From JBAXGW01 sp037139195 (GTDB lineage Bacteria > Bacteroidota > Bacteroidia > Bacteroidales > JAHJDW01), in assembly GCA_037139195.1 (NCBI GenBank), contig JBAXGW010000007.1, forward strand, positions 31,181 to 95,180: 64,000 bases of DNA, read 5' to 3'. The notes under the pieces were generated by a model that was not told the DNA's origin, ran no database searches, and saw nothing but the letters and a program-made list of their open reading frames with translations. The position numbers and the translations under genes are program-made. Shown piece after piece: positions 36,170-46,146 of the stretch. Position 1 is the first letter of the stretch, and the number at the start of each line of letters is the position of its first letter.

Positions 36170-36237
36170 CAAAGCCACTAACATAAAACTTAATCCATAA
36201 GTTTTTTTTAGAAATATATTTATTAAAGTACTGCAAA

Positions 36238-39200
36238 ATGAACGTAAAAATCAAAATACGCTTTGCATATTATATGAAAATAGCATTCATGCTTGTTATT
36301 TTCTTGGTAGCTTTCAATGCAAAAGCACAAAGTTTTGTTGTAAGAGGTGTGATAAAAGACACGAGCGACCAAACTACCATGGTTGGAGTAATAGTAAGGA
36401 TTTCGGGAACTAATATAGGTACAACATCAGATATAAATGGAAACTATGAAATAAAAGCTCCAACATCCGCCGACACATTAGTATTTTCATTCATTGGTTA
36501 TCAACCAAAAAAAATCCAAATAAATAATCGGTCTGTTATCAACATTTCAATGCAAGCTCAGGCTCTTTATCTAGAAGGTGTTGTAGTTACTGCATTAGGT
36601 ATTGAACGCGAAAAAAAATCTCTTGGATATTCGGTTACCGAAGTTAAAGGCGATCAATTGCAAACGGCAAAAGATGTAAATGTGGTGAATCAACTTTCTG
36701 GAAAAGTTGCAGGATTAGATATTTCTGCAACAAATGGTGGCGCAGGCTCTTCTAGTAAAATTGTAATGCGAGGGAACAAATCCTTTACAAGCAGCAATCA
36801 AGCATTAATAGTAGTTGATGGAGTTCCTATTGATAATACAACAGTAAGTAATGCAGGCGACAAATGGGGAGGCAGAGATTATGGAAGTGGCATTTCGGAT
36901 ATCAATCCCGATGATATTGAAAGCATCTCTGTTTTAAAAGGAGCCAGTGCATCTGCTTTATATGGTTCAAGAGCTGCAAATGGCGTAATACTTATCACCA
37001 CAAAAAAAGGAAAATCTGGGAAAAACTTATCTGTAAATTTTAGTTCAAACTCTGCTATTGACATTCCATATAGTTTGTGGGAAATGCAAAACATATACGG
37101 AGCTGGAAGAAATGGAAAATTTGAAAGTCCATGGAATACATCAAATGGGCAAATAAAATTCGACCCAACTAGCGCTGCTTCTTATGGAAGTTGGGGTCCG
37201 AAAATGGAAGGACAAACAATTACCGATTGGGATGGTAAAACTCGCTCATTTTCAGCTCAACCTGATAATTACATTGATTATTATAGAAATGGAGCAATGT
37301 TTAATAATTCAGCTTCAGTTAGTGGTGGCTCAACAAAAAGAAATTTCCGCTTTACGCTGTCAAATGTAAATAGTAGCGATATAGTACCATCGGTTAATAT
37401 GAATAGAACAAATCTGAGCTTAAACTCAGGAATTCAAATTGTAAAGAAAATACGCTTTCAAAGCTTTGTTTCATATATCAATCAAAAATATAATAACCGA
37501 CTTGGTTTGTCTGATGCACATAACAATGTTGCTCGTAATTATGTAATGATGCCGCGTAACATAAGTAATCAATCTCTATCTGATTATGTTATGAACGATA
37601 AAGGCGAAGAACAAACTTGGTATATGAATTGGGGCTGGATGTCGAACCCATATTGGAACGAGCAATTTGAAATAAATAAAGATGGGAAAAATCGTGTTTT
37701 TGGAAATGCATCGCTTTTTTGGGAAATAGATACCAACCTAACTTTATTGGTTCGTACAGCTCCTGACATTTCTACTCATAATTTCATAAATCAAGATGCA
37801 TATAATGGTTTAATTAGTTCGCTTGGAGCATATTCTACATCTGAAATTCGCCGCCAGCAATATAATACAGACATGCTTCTTAGTTGGTTAAAAGAATTTA
37901 AAAAACTAACAATATCGTTTAATGTTGGTGCAAACGCAATGTACGACCATACCGAAAATGATGTTGCATATACTGTAGGAGGATTAAAAACTGCAAACAT
38001 TTATTCAATTGAAAACAGCTTAAATATTCCTGAAAAACGCTCCTATTTGTATGAAAAAGCCATCAATTCAGTATATCTTGCTAGTCAATTCAGTTTTAAA
38101 AACTTTTTATTCTTAGATATAACAGCTAGAAACGATTGGTCATCCACATTACCAAAAGGAAATAATTCATATTTCTACCCTTCTTTTAGCACTGGATTTG
38201 TTTTTAGCGATTTACTTAAATTATCGAAAAGAGCGGAGAATATTTTTTCTTTTGGGAAAATAAGAGCTTCGTGGGCAGCGGTTGGAAATGACACCGATCC
38301 TTATAGATTAAGCAAAACTTATGTTATAGATACCATTGATACTTATGGTCCTATTGCTTATGTTAATGGCACAATTCCTCCAACAAATTTAAAACCCGAA
38401 AATCTTATTTCAAAAGAAATTGGAACTGATCTGCGATTTTTCATGAATAGAATTGGTATTGACTTTAGTTATTATATAACAAACTCATTTAATCAAATAG
38501 TTAGAATTGATGTATCGCCAACATCGGGAGCAAGATATGCATTAATAAACGCAGGAAATATCCAAAACAAAGGAATTGAACTTCAAATAAATGGAACTCC
38601 AATTAAAAAGAAAAATTTCAACTGGTCATTTACATGGAATTATACAAAAAATAAATCAGAAGTTATAGAATTAGCCCCTGGCGTAGAAAACCTACAGCTA
38701 ATGGAACATTGGGGTTTGAGTATTGAAGCACGTCCAGGACATCCGTACGGAGATATTGTTGGATATGCAATAAAAAGAGATGGCGATGGTAATAAAATGA
38801 TTGACGAAAACGGAATGTATCTTAGAACAGACACCTCACAAGTTTTGGGAAATGTAAATCCAAAATTTAAAACTTCGCTAAGTAACTCATTTGGCTGGAA
38901 AGCATTTAGTTTGTCATTTCTTATTGATATGAGAATTGGAGGCGAAATGTTTGCTGGCACAAACATGTACGGGTATGGTTATTCGGGCAACTTCAAAGAA
39001 ACATTAGAAGGACGTGAAGGCTGGCATAGTTCTGAAGAAGCTAGAATTCAATCAGGTTTAACTCCTGAGCAATGGGAAGCTACTGGAGGTTATTTAGCAG
39101 AAGGCGTTTATTCAAATGGAGTTGTACAACTTAATGGACAAGCAAATCCGCAAAATATAAGTGATTTGTCGGGGTACACAATTCAAAATGGAAATGTAAT

Positions 39201-39573
39201 CGATAATGGTGGCAATGTGGTTGGAAAAGATTTGTCAGGAACATCAAATAGTCAATATGTAAATCCAGAAAAATATTGGAGTCAATTTTCTGATTGGACG
39301 AACGAAATACATGAGCCATTTATTTACGACGCATCTTATGTTAAATTAAGGGAAGTAACCCTTTCGTGGAAAATACCAACAAAATTTGCAAAAAAATTAA
39401 GAACAAAAAACGCTTCAATTTCTATATACGGAAGAAATCTTTGGCTTATATATAGTAAAGTTCCAAATGTTGACCCTGAAACATTTCACAACAGTGGATC
39501 GGGACAAGGATATGAACTTTATTCTTACCCAAATAGAAGAACAATTGGTATCAATTTAAAATTTGAATTCTAA
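36238..39573 (+). CDS. SusC/RagA-family TonB-dependent outer-membrane transporter
   Basis: 1111 residues. A signal peptide (about 13-31; a second ATG at 36274 is an equally good start) is followed by a carboxypeptidase-regulatory-like domain (FVVRGVIKDTSDQTTMVGVIV), the plug (DVNVVNQLSGKVAGLDISA, GDKWGGRDYGSGISDINPDDIESISVLKG) and the barrel, ending in RRTIGINLKFEF. SusC proteins import oligosaccharides or peptides bound by a SusD lid. The SusD gene follows after 4 bp, then two LamG proteins, one with a PNGase F domain. The likely ligand is therefore a released N-glycan or glycopeptide. Confidence 0.95.
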   Translation: MNVKIKIRFAYYMKIAFMLVIFLVAFNAKAQSFVVRGVIKDTSDQTTMVGVIVRISGTNIGTTSDINGNYEIKAPTSADTLVFSFIGYQPKKIQINNRSVINISMQAQALYLEGVVVTALGIEREKKSLGYSVTEVKGDQLQTAKDVNVVNQLSGKVAGLDISATNGGAGSSSKIVMRGNKSFTSSNQALIVVDGVPIDNTTVSNAGDKWGGRDYGSGISDINPDDIESISVLKGASASALYGSRAANGVILITTKKGKSGKNLSVNFSSNSAIDIPYSLWEMQNIYGAGRNGKFESPWNTSNGQIKFDPTSAASYGSWGPKMEGQTITDWDGKTRSFSAQPDNYIDYYRNGAMFNNSASVSGGSTKRNFRFTLSNVNSSDIVPSVNMNRTNLSLNSGIQIVKKIRFQSFVSYINQKYNNRLGLSDAHNNVARNYVMMPRNISNQSLSDYVMNDKGEEQTWYMNWGWMSNPYWNEQFEINKDGKNRVFGNASLFWEIDTNLTLLVRTAPDISTHNFINQDAYNGLISSLGAYSTSEIRRQQYNTDMLLSWLKEFKKLTISFNVGANAMYDHTENDVAYTVGGLKTANIYSIENSLNIPEKRSYLYEKAINSVYLASQFSFKNFLFLDITARNDWSSTLPKGNNSYFYPSFSTGFVFSDLLKLSKRAENIFSFGKIRASWAAVGNDTDPYRLSKTYVIDTIDTYGPIAYVNGTIPPTNLKPENLISKEIGTDLRFFMNRIGIDFSYYITNSFNQIVRIDVSPTSGARYALINAGNIQNKGIELQINGTPIKKKNFNWSFTWNYTKNKSEVIELAPGVENLQLMEHWGLSIEARPGHPYGDIVGYAIKRDGDGNKMIDENGMYLRTDTSQVLGNVNPKFKTSLSNSFGWKAFSLSFLIDMRIGGEMFAGTNMYGYGYSGNFKETLEGREGWHSSEEARIQSGLTPEQWEATGGYLAEGVYSNGVVQLNGQANPQNISDLSGYTIQNGNVIDNGGNVVGKDLSGTSNSQYVNPEKYWSQFSDWTNEIHEPFIYDASYVKLREVTLSWKIPTKFAKKLRTKNASISIYGRNLWLIYSKVPNVDPETFHNSGSGQGYELYSYPNRRTIGINLKFEF

Positions 39574-39577
39574 GCAT

Positions 39578-41146
39578 ATGAAACCTTTAAAATTTGCTAT
39601 TTTAACTTTTCTGTTAGTTTCTATGTCATGTAAAACAGATTTAACAGAGCTTAATGAAAACCCGAATGAACCCTGCTCAACAAATATTAATTATTTGTTT
39701 AGATATTCTCTGAAACAAGGAGTTGGCAACTATAATACCGATGTAAACCTTGAACAATGGGGTATAATGACTTGGATGATGTATTTAGCTCCACGCGGTG
39801 GCGTTGAAGCAGGAAAAGAATACGTTATTCCATCAGGCAAAGATGGTTTTTGGACTGAACAATACGCTGATGCACTATTAAATACGCAGGAAATTATTAA
39901 TCTCACAAAAGATAAAGAAGACTTAAAAAATCAAAATGCTGTAGCCAGAATATGGAAGGTGTTTTTAATTCATCGGCTAACAGACTTATGGGGCGATATA
40001 CCATACAGTGAAGCGTTAAAAGGGTACAGTGATTTAGCTTATGCTCCAAAATTCGATTCACAAGAAAGTATCTATAAAACAATGCTTTCAGAATTAAAAA
40101 CTTGCGCATCATCTATTGATAATACAAAATCGTTTTTTGATACAAGTAGCGATTTAATATATAAAGGAAATACAGATGGATGGATTCGTTTTGCTAACTC
40201 TCTCCGCCTAAGAATAGCAACTAGAATAAAATTAGCCTTGCCTCAACTCTATTCTAGCGAAATTAGTGAATTATCAAGTGCCGAGTTAATTAATTCAAAT
40301 TCCCAATCTGCTATTTTCCCTTTTAATTCAGAAAAGAAAAATCCAATTTATGAAGCATATATAAGCAATCAAGCTATTATTCAAAATAATCCATCTGCTT
40401 ATTTAGCCGATCTATTAAATAATACGAATGATCCTAGAATATCTATAATATTATCAAAATCGCCTATTTCTACTGTATTGCCATGGTATCCTGCATATAA
40501 AGGAATCCCAAATTTGGCAAATCCAAATGATGCAATTTGGACTGGATATAATTCAGATGGCAAATGGGGCGATATTTCAAGAATTGGTTCTTGGTATTTA
40601 AGAAATGAAACACCTGGCGTATTATTGAGTTATGCTGAAGTTTGTTGGCTCAAAGCCGAAGCTGCATTGGAAGGAACCTTTTCTGGAAATGCTCAACAGC
40701 TTTTTGATGAAGGAATAAGAGCACATATAAAATTTTTCGAAGATTTTGGCGATTCAACACATCATATAGCTGAAAACGATATTAACACATATATTGCTTC
40801 GCAATCGCCAGTTACGTTAGAAAAAATTATTACACAAAAATGGATAAGTTTTGTTTTTGAAAATGGTATTGAAGCTTGGTCTGAATATAGAAGAACAGGG
40901 TTCCCCGTACTTAAAAAATACGATGGAACTGATATTAATAATCAACTTTTCCCAATGCGCTTAATATACCCTAATTCAGAATCAACACTTAACAAACAAA
41001 ATTATTTGAATGCTATTTCACAGCAAGGTGCTGATAATGAATTTACAAAAATTTGGTGGGTTAAAAATAATGGGAATAAATCAGCTTATGGTTCTATTTT
41101 AAACAAATCGTCTTTACCTCTTGAATATCGTTATACTATCTATTAA
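39578..41146 (+). CDS. SusD/RagB-family surface lipoprotein (SusD_RagB_2 type)
   Basis: 522 residues from the ATG at 39578, 4 bp after the susC stop. The signal ends in lipobox VSMSC (C18). The mature start TDLTELNENPNEP is typical for this family, and the TPR-rich SusD fold runs through DLWGDIPYSEALKGY and FANSLRLRIATRIK. It forms the ligand-binding lid of the SusC transporter. The first ATG of the open frame (39563) lies inside the susC end and lacks a reason to be used. Confidence 0.92.
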   Translation: MKPLKFAILTFLLVSMSCKTDLTELNENPNEPCSTNINYLFRYSLKQGVGNYNTDVNLEQWGIMTWMMYLAPRGGVEAGKEYVIPSGKDGFWTEQYADALLNTQEIINLTKDKEDLKNQNAVARIWKVFLIHRLTDLWGDIPYSEALKGYSDLAYAPKFDSQESIYKTMLSELKTCASSIDNTKSFFDTSSDLIYKGNTDGWIRFANSLRLRIATRIKLALPQLYSSEISELSSAELINSNSQSAIFPFNSEKKNPIYEAYISNQAIIQNNPSAYLADLLNNTNDPRISIILSKSPISTVLPWYPAYKGIPNLANPNDAIWTGYNSDGKWGDISRIGSWYLRNETPGVLLSYAEVCWLKAEAALEGTFSGNAQQLFDEGIRAHIKFFEDFGDSTHHIAENDINTYIASQSPVTLEKIITQKWISFVFENGIEAWSEYRRTGFPVLKKYDGTDINNQLFPMRLIYPNSESTLNKQNYLNAISQQGADNEFTKIWWVKNNGNKSAYGSILNKSSLPLEYRYTIY

Positions 41147-41162
41147 CATCAAATAAAAAACC

Positions 41163-42665
41163 ATGAAAAAAATTGTCTTAATAAGTTTAGCAATCTGCCT
41201 TCTAGGATTTAAGGGATTTGGACAGCAAACCTCGGCAGGAAAGAGTTTTTCTGTTGATTATACTCAATGGTGTCAACTTAATTACCCTAGTATATATATA
41301 AATTGCGGTAATAGCGATTTGTTTAATACTGGACAAAAAATCACATTAGAAGTATGGCTTAGAGCCTATACTTTTGGAGAAAACAGAAAAGTAATGGGAA
41401 AAACCACGGAATCATTTAATAGTGGTTATATTTTAGGTTTCGAAAACCTATCGCCTTATTCAGAAATTTACAATCCTCAAAAACAAGAAATTCCAAGAAC
41501 TGGAGCTGGTCCAATGCCCCAAGATTCGGCATGGATACATCTTGTTACCACATATAATGGAAATGGACAAATGATAAACTATATAAATGGTGTGAATATG
41601 GGAGAAATAACAATTTTCCCTACTGGCAATATTACAAGCAATACTAACCCATTTATTATTGGTCTAGCTCCTTGGGATTTGGTTTCGTATGAATTTGTTG
41701 GAGATATTGACGAAGTAAGAGTTTGGAATATTGAAAAATCTGCTCAACAAATAAAGGATGAAATGTTTTGCACGTTAAAAGGAAATGAAACTGGACTTGT
41801 GGCTTATTATAATTTTAATAATGACACAGATTCAGTAGCTCACGACATTGGATTAAATAGTTTAAATGGCATAGTTCATAATGTAGATAAATTGTGTTTT
41901 TCGTGGGCAAAGTCATTTGCTCCAGTAGCAGATACAACAATGAATAACATGACCGACATTCAGGCTTCTTGGTTTGGAAAAGATGCCGATACATATACAT
42001 ATTTAGTAACACAAAATGGTATTTCTCTAATTACTAGTATTCCTGAAAAAGATTTTAATAAATATGTAATTTGTGGTCACAATAATTTAACAGGTGTAAC
42101 TTCTGATGGAAAACCTGCGAATGCACCCCAAGATTTTCAGCGCTTAGGAAGAGTTTGGTATGTTAACAAGGCGGGTTCATTTCCATCCGATGTTGTATTC
42201 GATTTGCAAAATGCCTCTGGAGGTGGACAAACATTGCCAGTTGGAGCAGCAGACTCATTATACACTTTGCTTTCATGCGATTCTATTGATGGAGTTTATC
42301 AACCAGTATATTCTGCAACAACCGTTATGAACAAAACGATAATGTTTAATAAGGTTGAATTGAGTAATAAGTTTTATACTATAGGCTATTCAAGCGATAA
42401 ACTTGCAAATACTGCTGGAATATCAAACTACAAAAAAGAAACAATATTGAAATTTTTTCCTAACCCATGCAAAAGTGAATGTAATATTGAATCACCCAGT
42501 GAATCAATATTATTTATTACCGATATTTCTGGGAGATTATTAAAAACGGAAAATCTTTCAAAAGGCAATCACACTATTAATGTTGAATCACTCCCCAAAG
42601 GTTTATATATTTTAAAATTAGTAACTACTACTAATTGCTTGCAAAACAAATTGATTAAACAATAA
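41163..42665 (+). CDS. T9SS-exported LamG-domain protein
   Basis: 500 residues with a signal peptide (about 1-20). A LamG/concanavalin-like domain (about 40-235) shows KITLEVWLRA, WIHLVTTYNG, INYINGVNMGE and DIDEVRVWN. A beta-rich stretch of about 180 residues follows, and the last 75 residues (FFPNPCKSECNIES, then KGLYILKL) are a type-A sorting domain. LamG domains bind glycans or proteins. It lies 16 bp after susD and 11 bp before the PNGase F gene, so it belongs to the operon and probably binds the glycoprotein. I see no catalytic site. Confidence 0.85.
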   Translation: MKKIVLISLAICLLGFKGFGQQTSAGKSFSVDYTQWCQLNYPSIYINCGNSDLFNTGQKITLEVWLRAYTFGENRKVMGKTTESFNSGYILGFENLSPYSEIYNPQKQEIPRTGAGPMPQDSAWIHLVTTYNGNGQMINYINGVNMGEITIFPTGNITSNTNPFIIGLAPWDLVSYEFVGDIDEVRVWNIEKSAQQIKDEMFCTLKGNETGLVAYYNFNNDTDSVAHDIGLNSLNGIVHNVDKLCFSWAKSFAPVADTTMNNMTDIQASWFGKDADTYTYLVTQNGISLITSIPEKDFNKYVICGHNNLTGVTSDGKPANAPQDFQRLGRVWYVNKAGSFPSDVVFDLQNASGGGQTLPVGAADSLYTLLSCDSIDGVYQPVYSATTVMNKTIMFNKVELSNKFYTIGYSSDKLANTAGISNYKKETILKFFPNPCKSECNIESPSESILFITDISGRLLKTENLSKGNHTINVESLPKGLYILKLVTTTNCLQNKLIKQ

Positions 42666-42676
42666 ATTCAATTAAA

Positions 42677-44881
42677 ATGAAAAAAACTAGTCTTTTATTA
42701 TGGATTGGCTTATCCCTAGGAATTACGGCCAAATCACAAAACAATTTTGCTCTCGACCTTGATGGAACAAATGATAAAATTGGTGTTGTAGATGCAGTTT
42801 CTCTAAATCCAACATCAGCAATAACTGTTGAAGCATGGATAAATGCCGACACTTGGAAAAGTAATGTTTGGGCTGGCACAATTATCAGCAAACAAGCTGG
42901 CTCTCCTGATAGAGGTTATTCCTTATCAGTAGGTGAAAATGGCAAAGTTGATTTTACCGTTTCTGTTGGAAATGTATGGAAATCCGCAACTTCAGCTGCC
43001 ATTATTAGTCTTAACTCATGGACGCATGTTGCAGGAGTTTACAATGGTTCATCGGTTAAAATTTTTGTTAATGGAATTTTAAAAAATGAAACTGCAACAA
43101 CAGGAGCAATTAGTGTATCTACTGGAACTACTATGTACATTGGTGAAAACCCAACTTGGACTGGCAGATATTTTGATGGCACAATTGACGAAGTTAGGAT
43201 TTGGAATATAGCAAGAACAGATCAAGAAATTGCCGCAAGTTTTGAAAATTCACTTACATTGCCTCAAACAGGTTTAGTTGCTTATTTCCCAATGAATGAA
43301 GGAAGTGGAACTGCAGTAGGTGATTCGAGTGGGCAAATTAATAATGGCACAATGGTAAATATGGATGCATCAACAGATTGGGTTGGTGGATTTGAAGTTG
43401 CAACTGAAGATGTTTCTGTTACTTGTATATTATCTCCAACATCATTTGTTAGTAATTATGGAAGTGCAGAAAAAGTATCAGTTATAGTTTCCAATTTAAC
43501 TGCTAATCCAATTTCCAATGTCCCTGTTGGTTATAAAATAAATAATGGCAGCGTAGTAACTGATACAATTCATCAAACAATTGCGGGTTTGGCTACTTCT
43601 ACATTTACATTTCCTGCAACAGTTGATTTGTTGGCATTAGACACATTATACATTCAAGCATTTACTACTCTTTCAAGCGATGACAATAAAACTAATGATA
43701 CCTTAAAAACCATGGTTAATTCTTCATTAACCGGAATGATTTTCGATGGAGAACAACATAATTTTTCGAGCGCAGGTCAATTACGTCAAAAAAAGATTTC
43801 TTTACCTGATACACTGATAAATGTATCACAAATATTATTGCATGTAGATTTACGTTGCCCAAGTGGCGGCTGCGATCCTTGGGATCAATATGCTTGTATT
43901 AGATTGGTTGACAATGAAGGCGAAACGTGGGAATTAGCACGTTATATTACACCTTATGGAAAAGCCTGTGGCGACTGGGTATTTGATATTACAGATTTCA
44001 AAAGCAAACTAAAAGGCAATGTCATGTTTGAATCTTACATTCAGGTTTGGGGCGCTTCGGGTTGGCTTGTTGATGCCGAACTAGAATTTGTTTCGGGAAC
44101 ACCACAGTTCAAATACATTAAAATTGATAAACTTTGGAATAATGATTATCAGGTATATGGCGACCCAGCTATATCTTATGATTTAAATGATACTACCGTT
44201 ATTGTTCATCCAAATACCCAAGCGATGAAAATACGATTAACAACAACTGGTCACGGACAAGCAAATACGGGAAATGCGGCCGAATTTATGGACGTAACAC
44301 ATCAAATTAGCGTTAATGGGGCAAATGCATTTGACCATCATTTATGGAATGCTGATTGCAATGTTAATACCTGTTCAGCTCAAAGTGGCACTTGGCAATA
44401 TGCAAGAGCAGGCTGGTGCCCTGGACAAGACGTGCAACCTGATTATTTTGATTTACAAGCATATTTACAACCGCTGCAATCAATAACTCTCGACTACATT
44501 TTAGCAGATTACACCAATTTATTAAATACAGGGTATAATGGAAGCTCGCATACAGAGCCTTTTTATCGCATTCATGGCTATTTAGTTTCTTATGGAAATA
44601 GCCCATTAATAGGTATTCAAGAGCATAATAAGAATAATCTAGATGCTTTTGTATATCCAAATCCTTCAACTGGTGAAGTATCAATAAACTTTACTAATTT
44701 AAAAGGAAATACAAAAATAATGATATACAATGTTCAAGGTAGTTTACAACAAAATTTCGATATTAATGTTATGGGAAATATCACAAAATCATTTGATTTG
44801 TCGATGCTTAGCAAAGGAATGTATTTTATTAACATAATTAGCGAATCAGGAACTAATACTCAAAAACTAATTTTAAAATAA
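42677..44881 (+). CDS. T9SS-exported LamG + PNGase F-like N-glycosidase
   Basis: 734 residues: signal peptide (1-20), LamG (about 24-215; ITVEAWIN, WTHVAGVYNG, DEVRIWN), a CARDB/Ig-like linker (about 245-345), a PNGase F N- and C-domain pair (about 352-640) and a type-A sorting tail (about 655-734; VYPNPSTGEVSINF, SKGMYFINI). Compared from memory with Elizabethkingia PNGase F, ARYITPYG, DITDFKSKLKGN, GTPQFKY and ARAGWCPG match. D403 corresponds to catalytic D60 and E536 to E206. At the E118 position (TETW) this protein has YIQVW, Q456 and W458. It should release N-glycans from Asn of glycoproteins, unless the Gln alters activity. Last gene of the operon. Confidence 0.9.
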   Translation: MKKTSLLLWIGLSLGITAKSQNNFALDLDGTNDKIGVVDAVSLNPTSAITVEAWINADTWKSNVWAGTIISKQAGSPDRGYSLSVGENGKVDFTVSVGNVWKSATSAAIISLNSWTHVAGVYNGSSVKIFVNGILKNETATTGAISVSTGTTMYIGENPTWTGRYFDGTIDEVRIWNIARTDQEIAASFENSLTLPQTGLVAYFPMNEGSGTAVGDSSGQINNGTMVNMDASTDWVGGFEVATEDVSVTCILSPTSFVSNYGSAEKVSVIVSNLTANPISNVPVGYKINNGSVVTDTIHQTIAGLATSTFTFPATVDLLALDTLYIQAFTTLSSDDNKTNDTLKTMVNSSLTGMIFDGEQHNFSSAGQLRQKKISLPDTLINVSQILLHVDLRCPSGGCDPWDQYACIRLVDNEGETWELARYITPYGKACGDWVFDITDFKSKLKGNVMFESYIQVWGASGWLVDAELEFVSGTPQFKYIKIDKLWNNDYQVYGDPAISYDLNDTTVIVHPNTQAMKIRLTTTGHGQANTGNAAEFMDVTHQISVNGANAFDHHLWNADCNVNTCSAQSGTWQYARAGWCPGQDVQPDYFDLQAYLQPLQSITLDYILADYTNLLNTGYNGSSHTEPFYRIHGYLVSYGNSPLIGIQEHNKNNLDAFVYPNPSTGEVSINFTNLKGNTKIMIYNVQGSLQQNFDINVMGNITKSFDLSMLSKGMYFINIISESGTNTQKLILK

Positions 44882-44907
44882 CCTTTTTCTTCATACATAA
44901 CAATAGT

Positions 44908-44943
44908 TGAAAAGGCTGCGAATTAAAATTTGCAGCCTTTTTC
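44908..44943 (+). terminator. Terminator of the SusC-PNGase F operon
   Basis: A stem of about 15 bp (AAAAGGCTGC at 44910-44919 with GCAGCCTTTT at 44932-44941, extended inward by GAATT/AATTT with a wobble) and a T-tract. It lies 30 bp after the stop codon. Confidence 0.9.
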
Positions 44944-45078
44944 AATTCATTATTTTTCTGTGTATTATAAAAACATACAAGATCTTTTAAAAGTAATAAA
45001 AGCAAGTTATCAAACAATTTTGAGTAAAATTATTTGTTTAATTCATATTTTTAGCAATAAAAAAATGCTAGTATTTGT

Positions 45079-45086
45079 TACCTTTG
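45079..45086 (+). promoter_or_regulatory. -7 box upstream of the PHP phosphatase gene
   Basis: TACCTTTG matches TAnnTTTG, 61 bp before the ATG at 45148. No good -33 box. Confidence 0.35.
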
Positions 45087-45147
45087 ATGCAGTTTTAACA
45101 AACCGCAAAACTTTTAATAATCTGAAAAAACTGGGAATAGTTAATTT

Positions 45148-45984
45148 ATGATATTACAAAATTACCACACTCACACTTTATTTTGTGATGGGAAACAAGC
45201 TCCAGAAGAATATTTAAAGCGAGCATCAGAGCATGGATTTTATGCACTGGGTTACTCTGCTCATGCCGAAGTCCCTTTTGAAAACGAATGGAGCATAAAA
45301 CCAAATAAAACCAATGATTATGTAGAAGCTATAAATAATCTAAAAACAAATTCTTATGGAATTGAGGTTTTTTTAGGACTTGAAGCAGATTATATTCCGG
45401 GACTAACAACTGACTTTGAGATTATAAGAAAAAAAAATAACTTAGATTATATTATTGGCTCTATTCACTTGGTTAGAAAAGCAAATTCAGATGATTTATG
45501 GTTTATCGATGGTCCGGCAGAAGGTTACGACAAAGGACTTTATGAGCTTTTTGATGGTAATATTAAAGAAGGAGTAAAAGCCTTTTTCGATCAAACAAAT
45601 GAAATGATTTCAACACAAAAATTTGAAATTATTGGGCATTTGGATAAAATTAAAATGAACAATAAAAATCGTTTTTTTAACGAATTCGAACTCTGGTTTA
45701 GAAATTTAATAAATGAAACTTTGGTTTTGATTAAAGAAAAAGGTATTATTGTAGAACTAAATACCAGAGGATTATATAAAGGTCGCTCAAAAACATTTTT
45801 CCCTGATGTATGGACAATTGAACAATGTAGAAAAATGAAAATACCAATAATTGTTAATTCCGACGCACATCATGCTGATGATTTAATAGGGTTTTTCAGT
45901 GAAGCAGAAGCTGCATTAAAAGAAATTGGCATTAAAGAAATAATGAAATATAATAAAAATACTTGGATACCAGTAAATTTTTAG
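45148..45984 (+). CDS. PHP-family histidinol-phosphatase (HisK/HisJ type)
   Basis: 278 residues, the size of the family. The metal-binding PHP motifs are in order: YHTHTLFCDG near residue 6, YSAHAEVPF, GLEADYIPG near 76, GSIHLV, IIGHLDKI and NSDAHHADDL. The enzyme class dephosphorylates histidinol phosphate in histidine synthesis, but PHP relatives act on other phosphoesters, and no his genes are nearby. It is cytoplasmic. A 47-residue lipoprotein gene starts 4 bp after its stop and an AraC regulator follows, so it may be co-transcribed with them. Confidence 0.85.
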   Translation: MILQNYHTHTLFCDGKQAPEEYLKRASEHGFYALGYSAHAEVPFENEWSIKPNKTNDYVEAINNLKTNSYGIEVFLGLEADYIPGLTTDFEIIRKKNNLDYIIGSIHLVRKANSDDLWFIDGPAEGYDKGLYELFDGNIKEGVKAFFDQTNEMISTQKFEIIGHLDKIKMNNKNRFFNEFELWFRNLINETLVLIKEKGIIVELNTRGLYKGRSKTFFPDVWTIEQCRKMKIPIIVNSDAHHADDLIGFFSEAEAALKEIGIKEIMKYNKNTWIPVNF

Positions 45985-45988
45985 CCTT

Positions 45989-46132
45989 ATGAAAAAGAGA
46001 GTAAAATTATTTGCAATATTTATTTTATTATCAATGATTATTGGAGCTTGTTCCGATTGGAAATTTCATTACCGTAGGCAGAGTAAAATAAATTTCACGG
46101 AGAAACAATTAAAAAAACAAGATAAAGTCTAG
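45989..46132 (+). CDS. 47-residue lipoprotein, short gene missed by length cut-offs
   Basis: ATG at 45989, stop TAG at 46130-46132. MKKRVKLFAIFILLSM is a good signal helix and IIGAC (C21) a lipobox. The remaining 26 residues are basic and hydrophilic (SDWKFHYRRQSKINFTEKQ). It sits 4 bp after the PHP gene and 14 bp before the AraC regulator, all in one orientation. That layout suggests a lipoprotein feeding into the regulator's membrane sensor, but this is inference. No family recognised. Confidence 0.6.
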   Translation: MKKRVKLFAIFILLSMIIGACSDWKFHYRRQSKINFTEKQLKKQDKV

Positions 46133-46146
46133 TTTTAAATTATTTT

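Larger units (their letters stand above)
35744..36237. other. 494-bp intergenic region between two divergent units
   Basis: No convincing gene is present. It is very AT-rich and holds the palindrome at 36058-36073 and the SusC promoter at 36162-36169. Just after the palindrome, AGAACAAC (36074-36081) weakly resembles the start of the 49270-49322 element read on the other strand. Confidence 0.6.

Noticed and set aside
44930..45151. 73-codon open frame ahead of the PHP gene
   Set aside because: It begins inside the terminator hairpin stem, overlaps the next start codon and contains the -7 box; it has no family signal.
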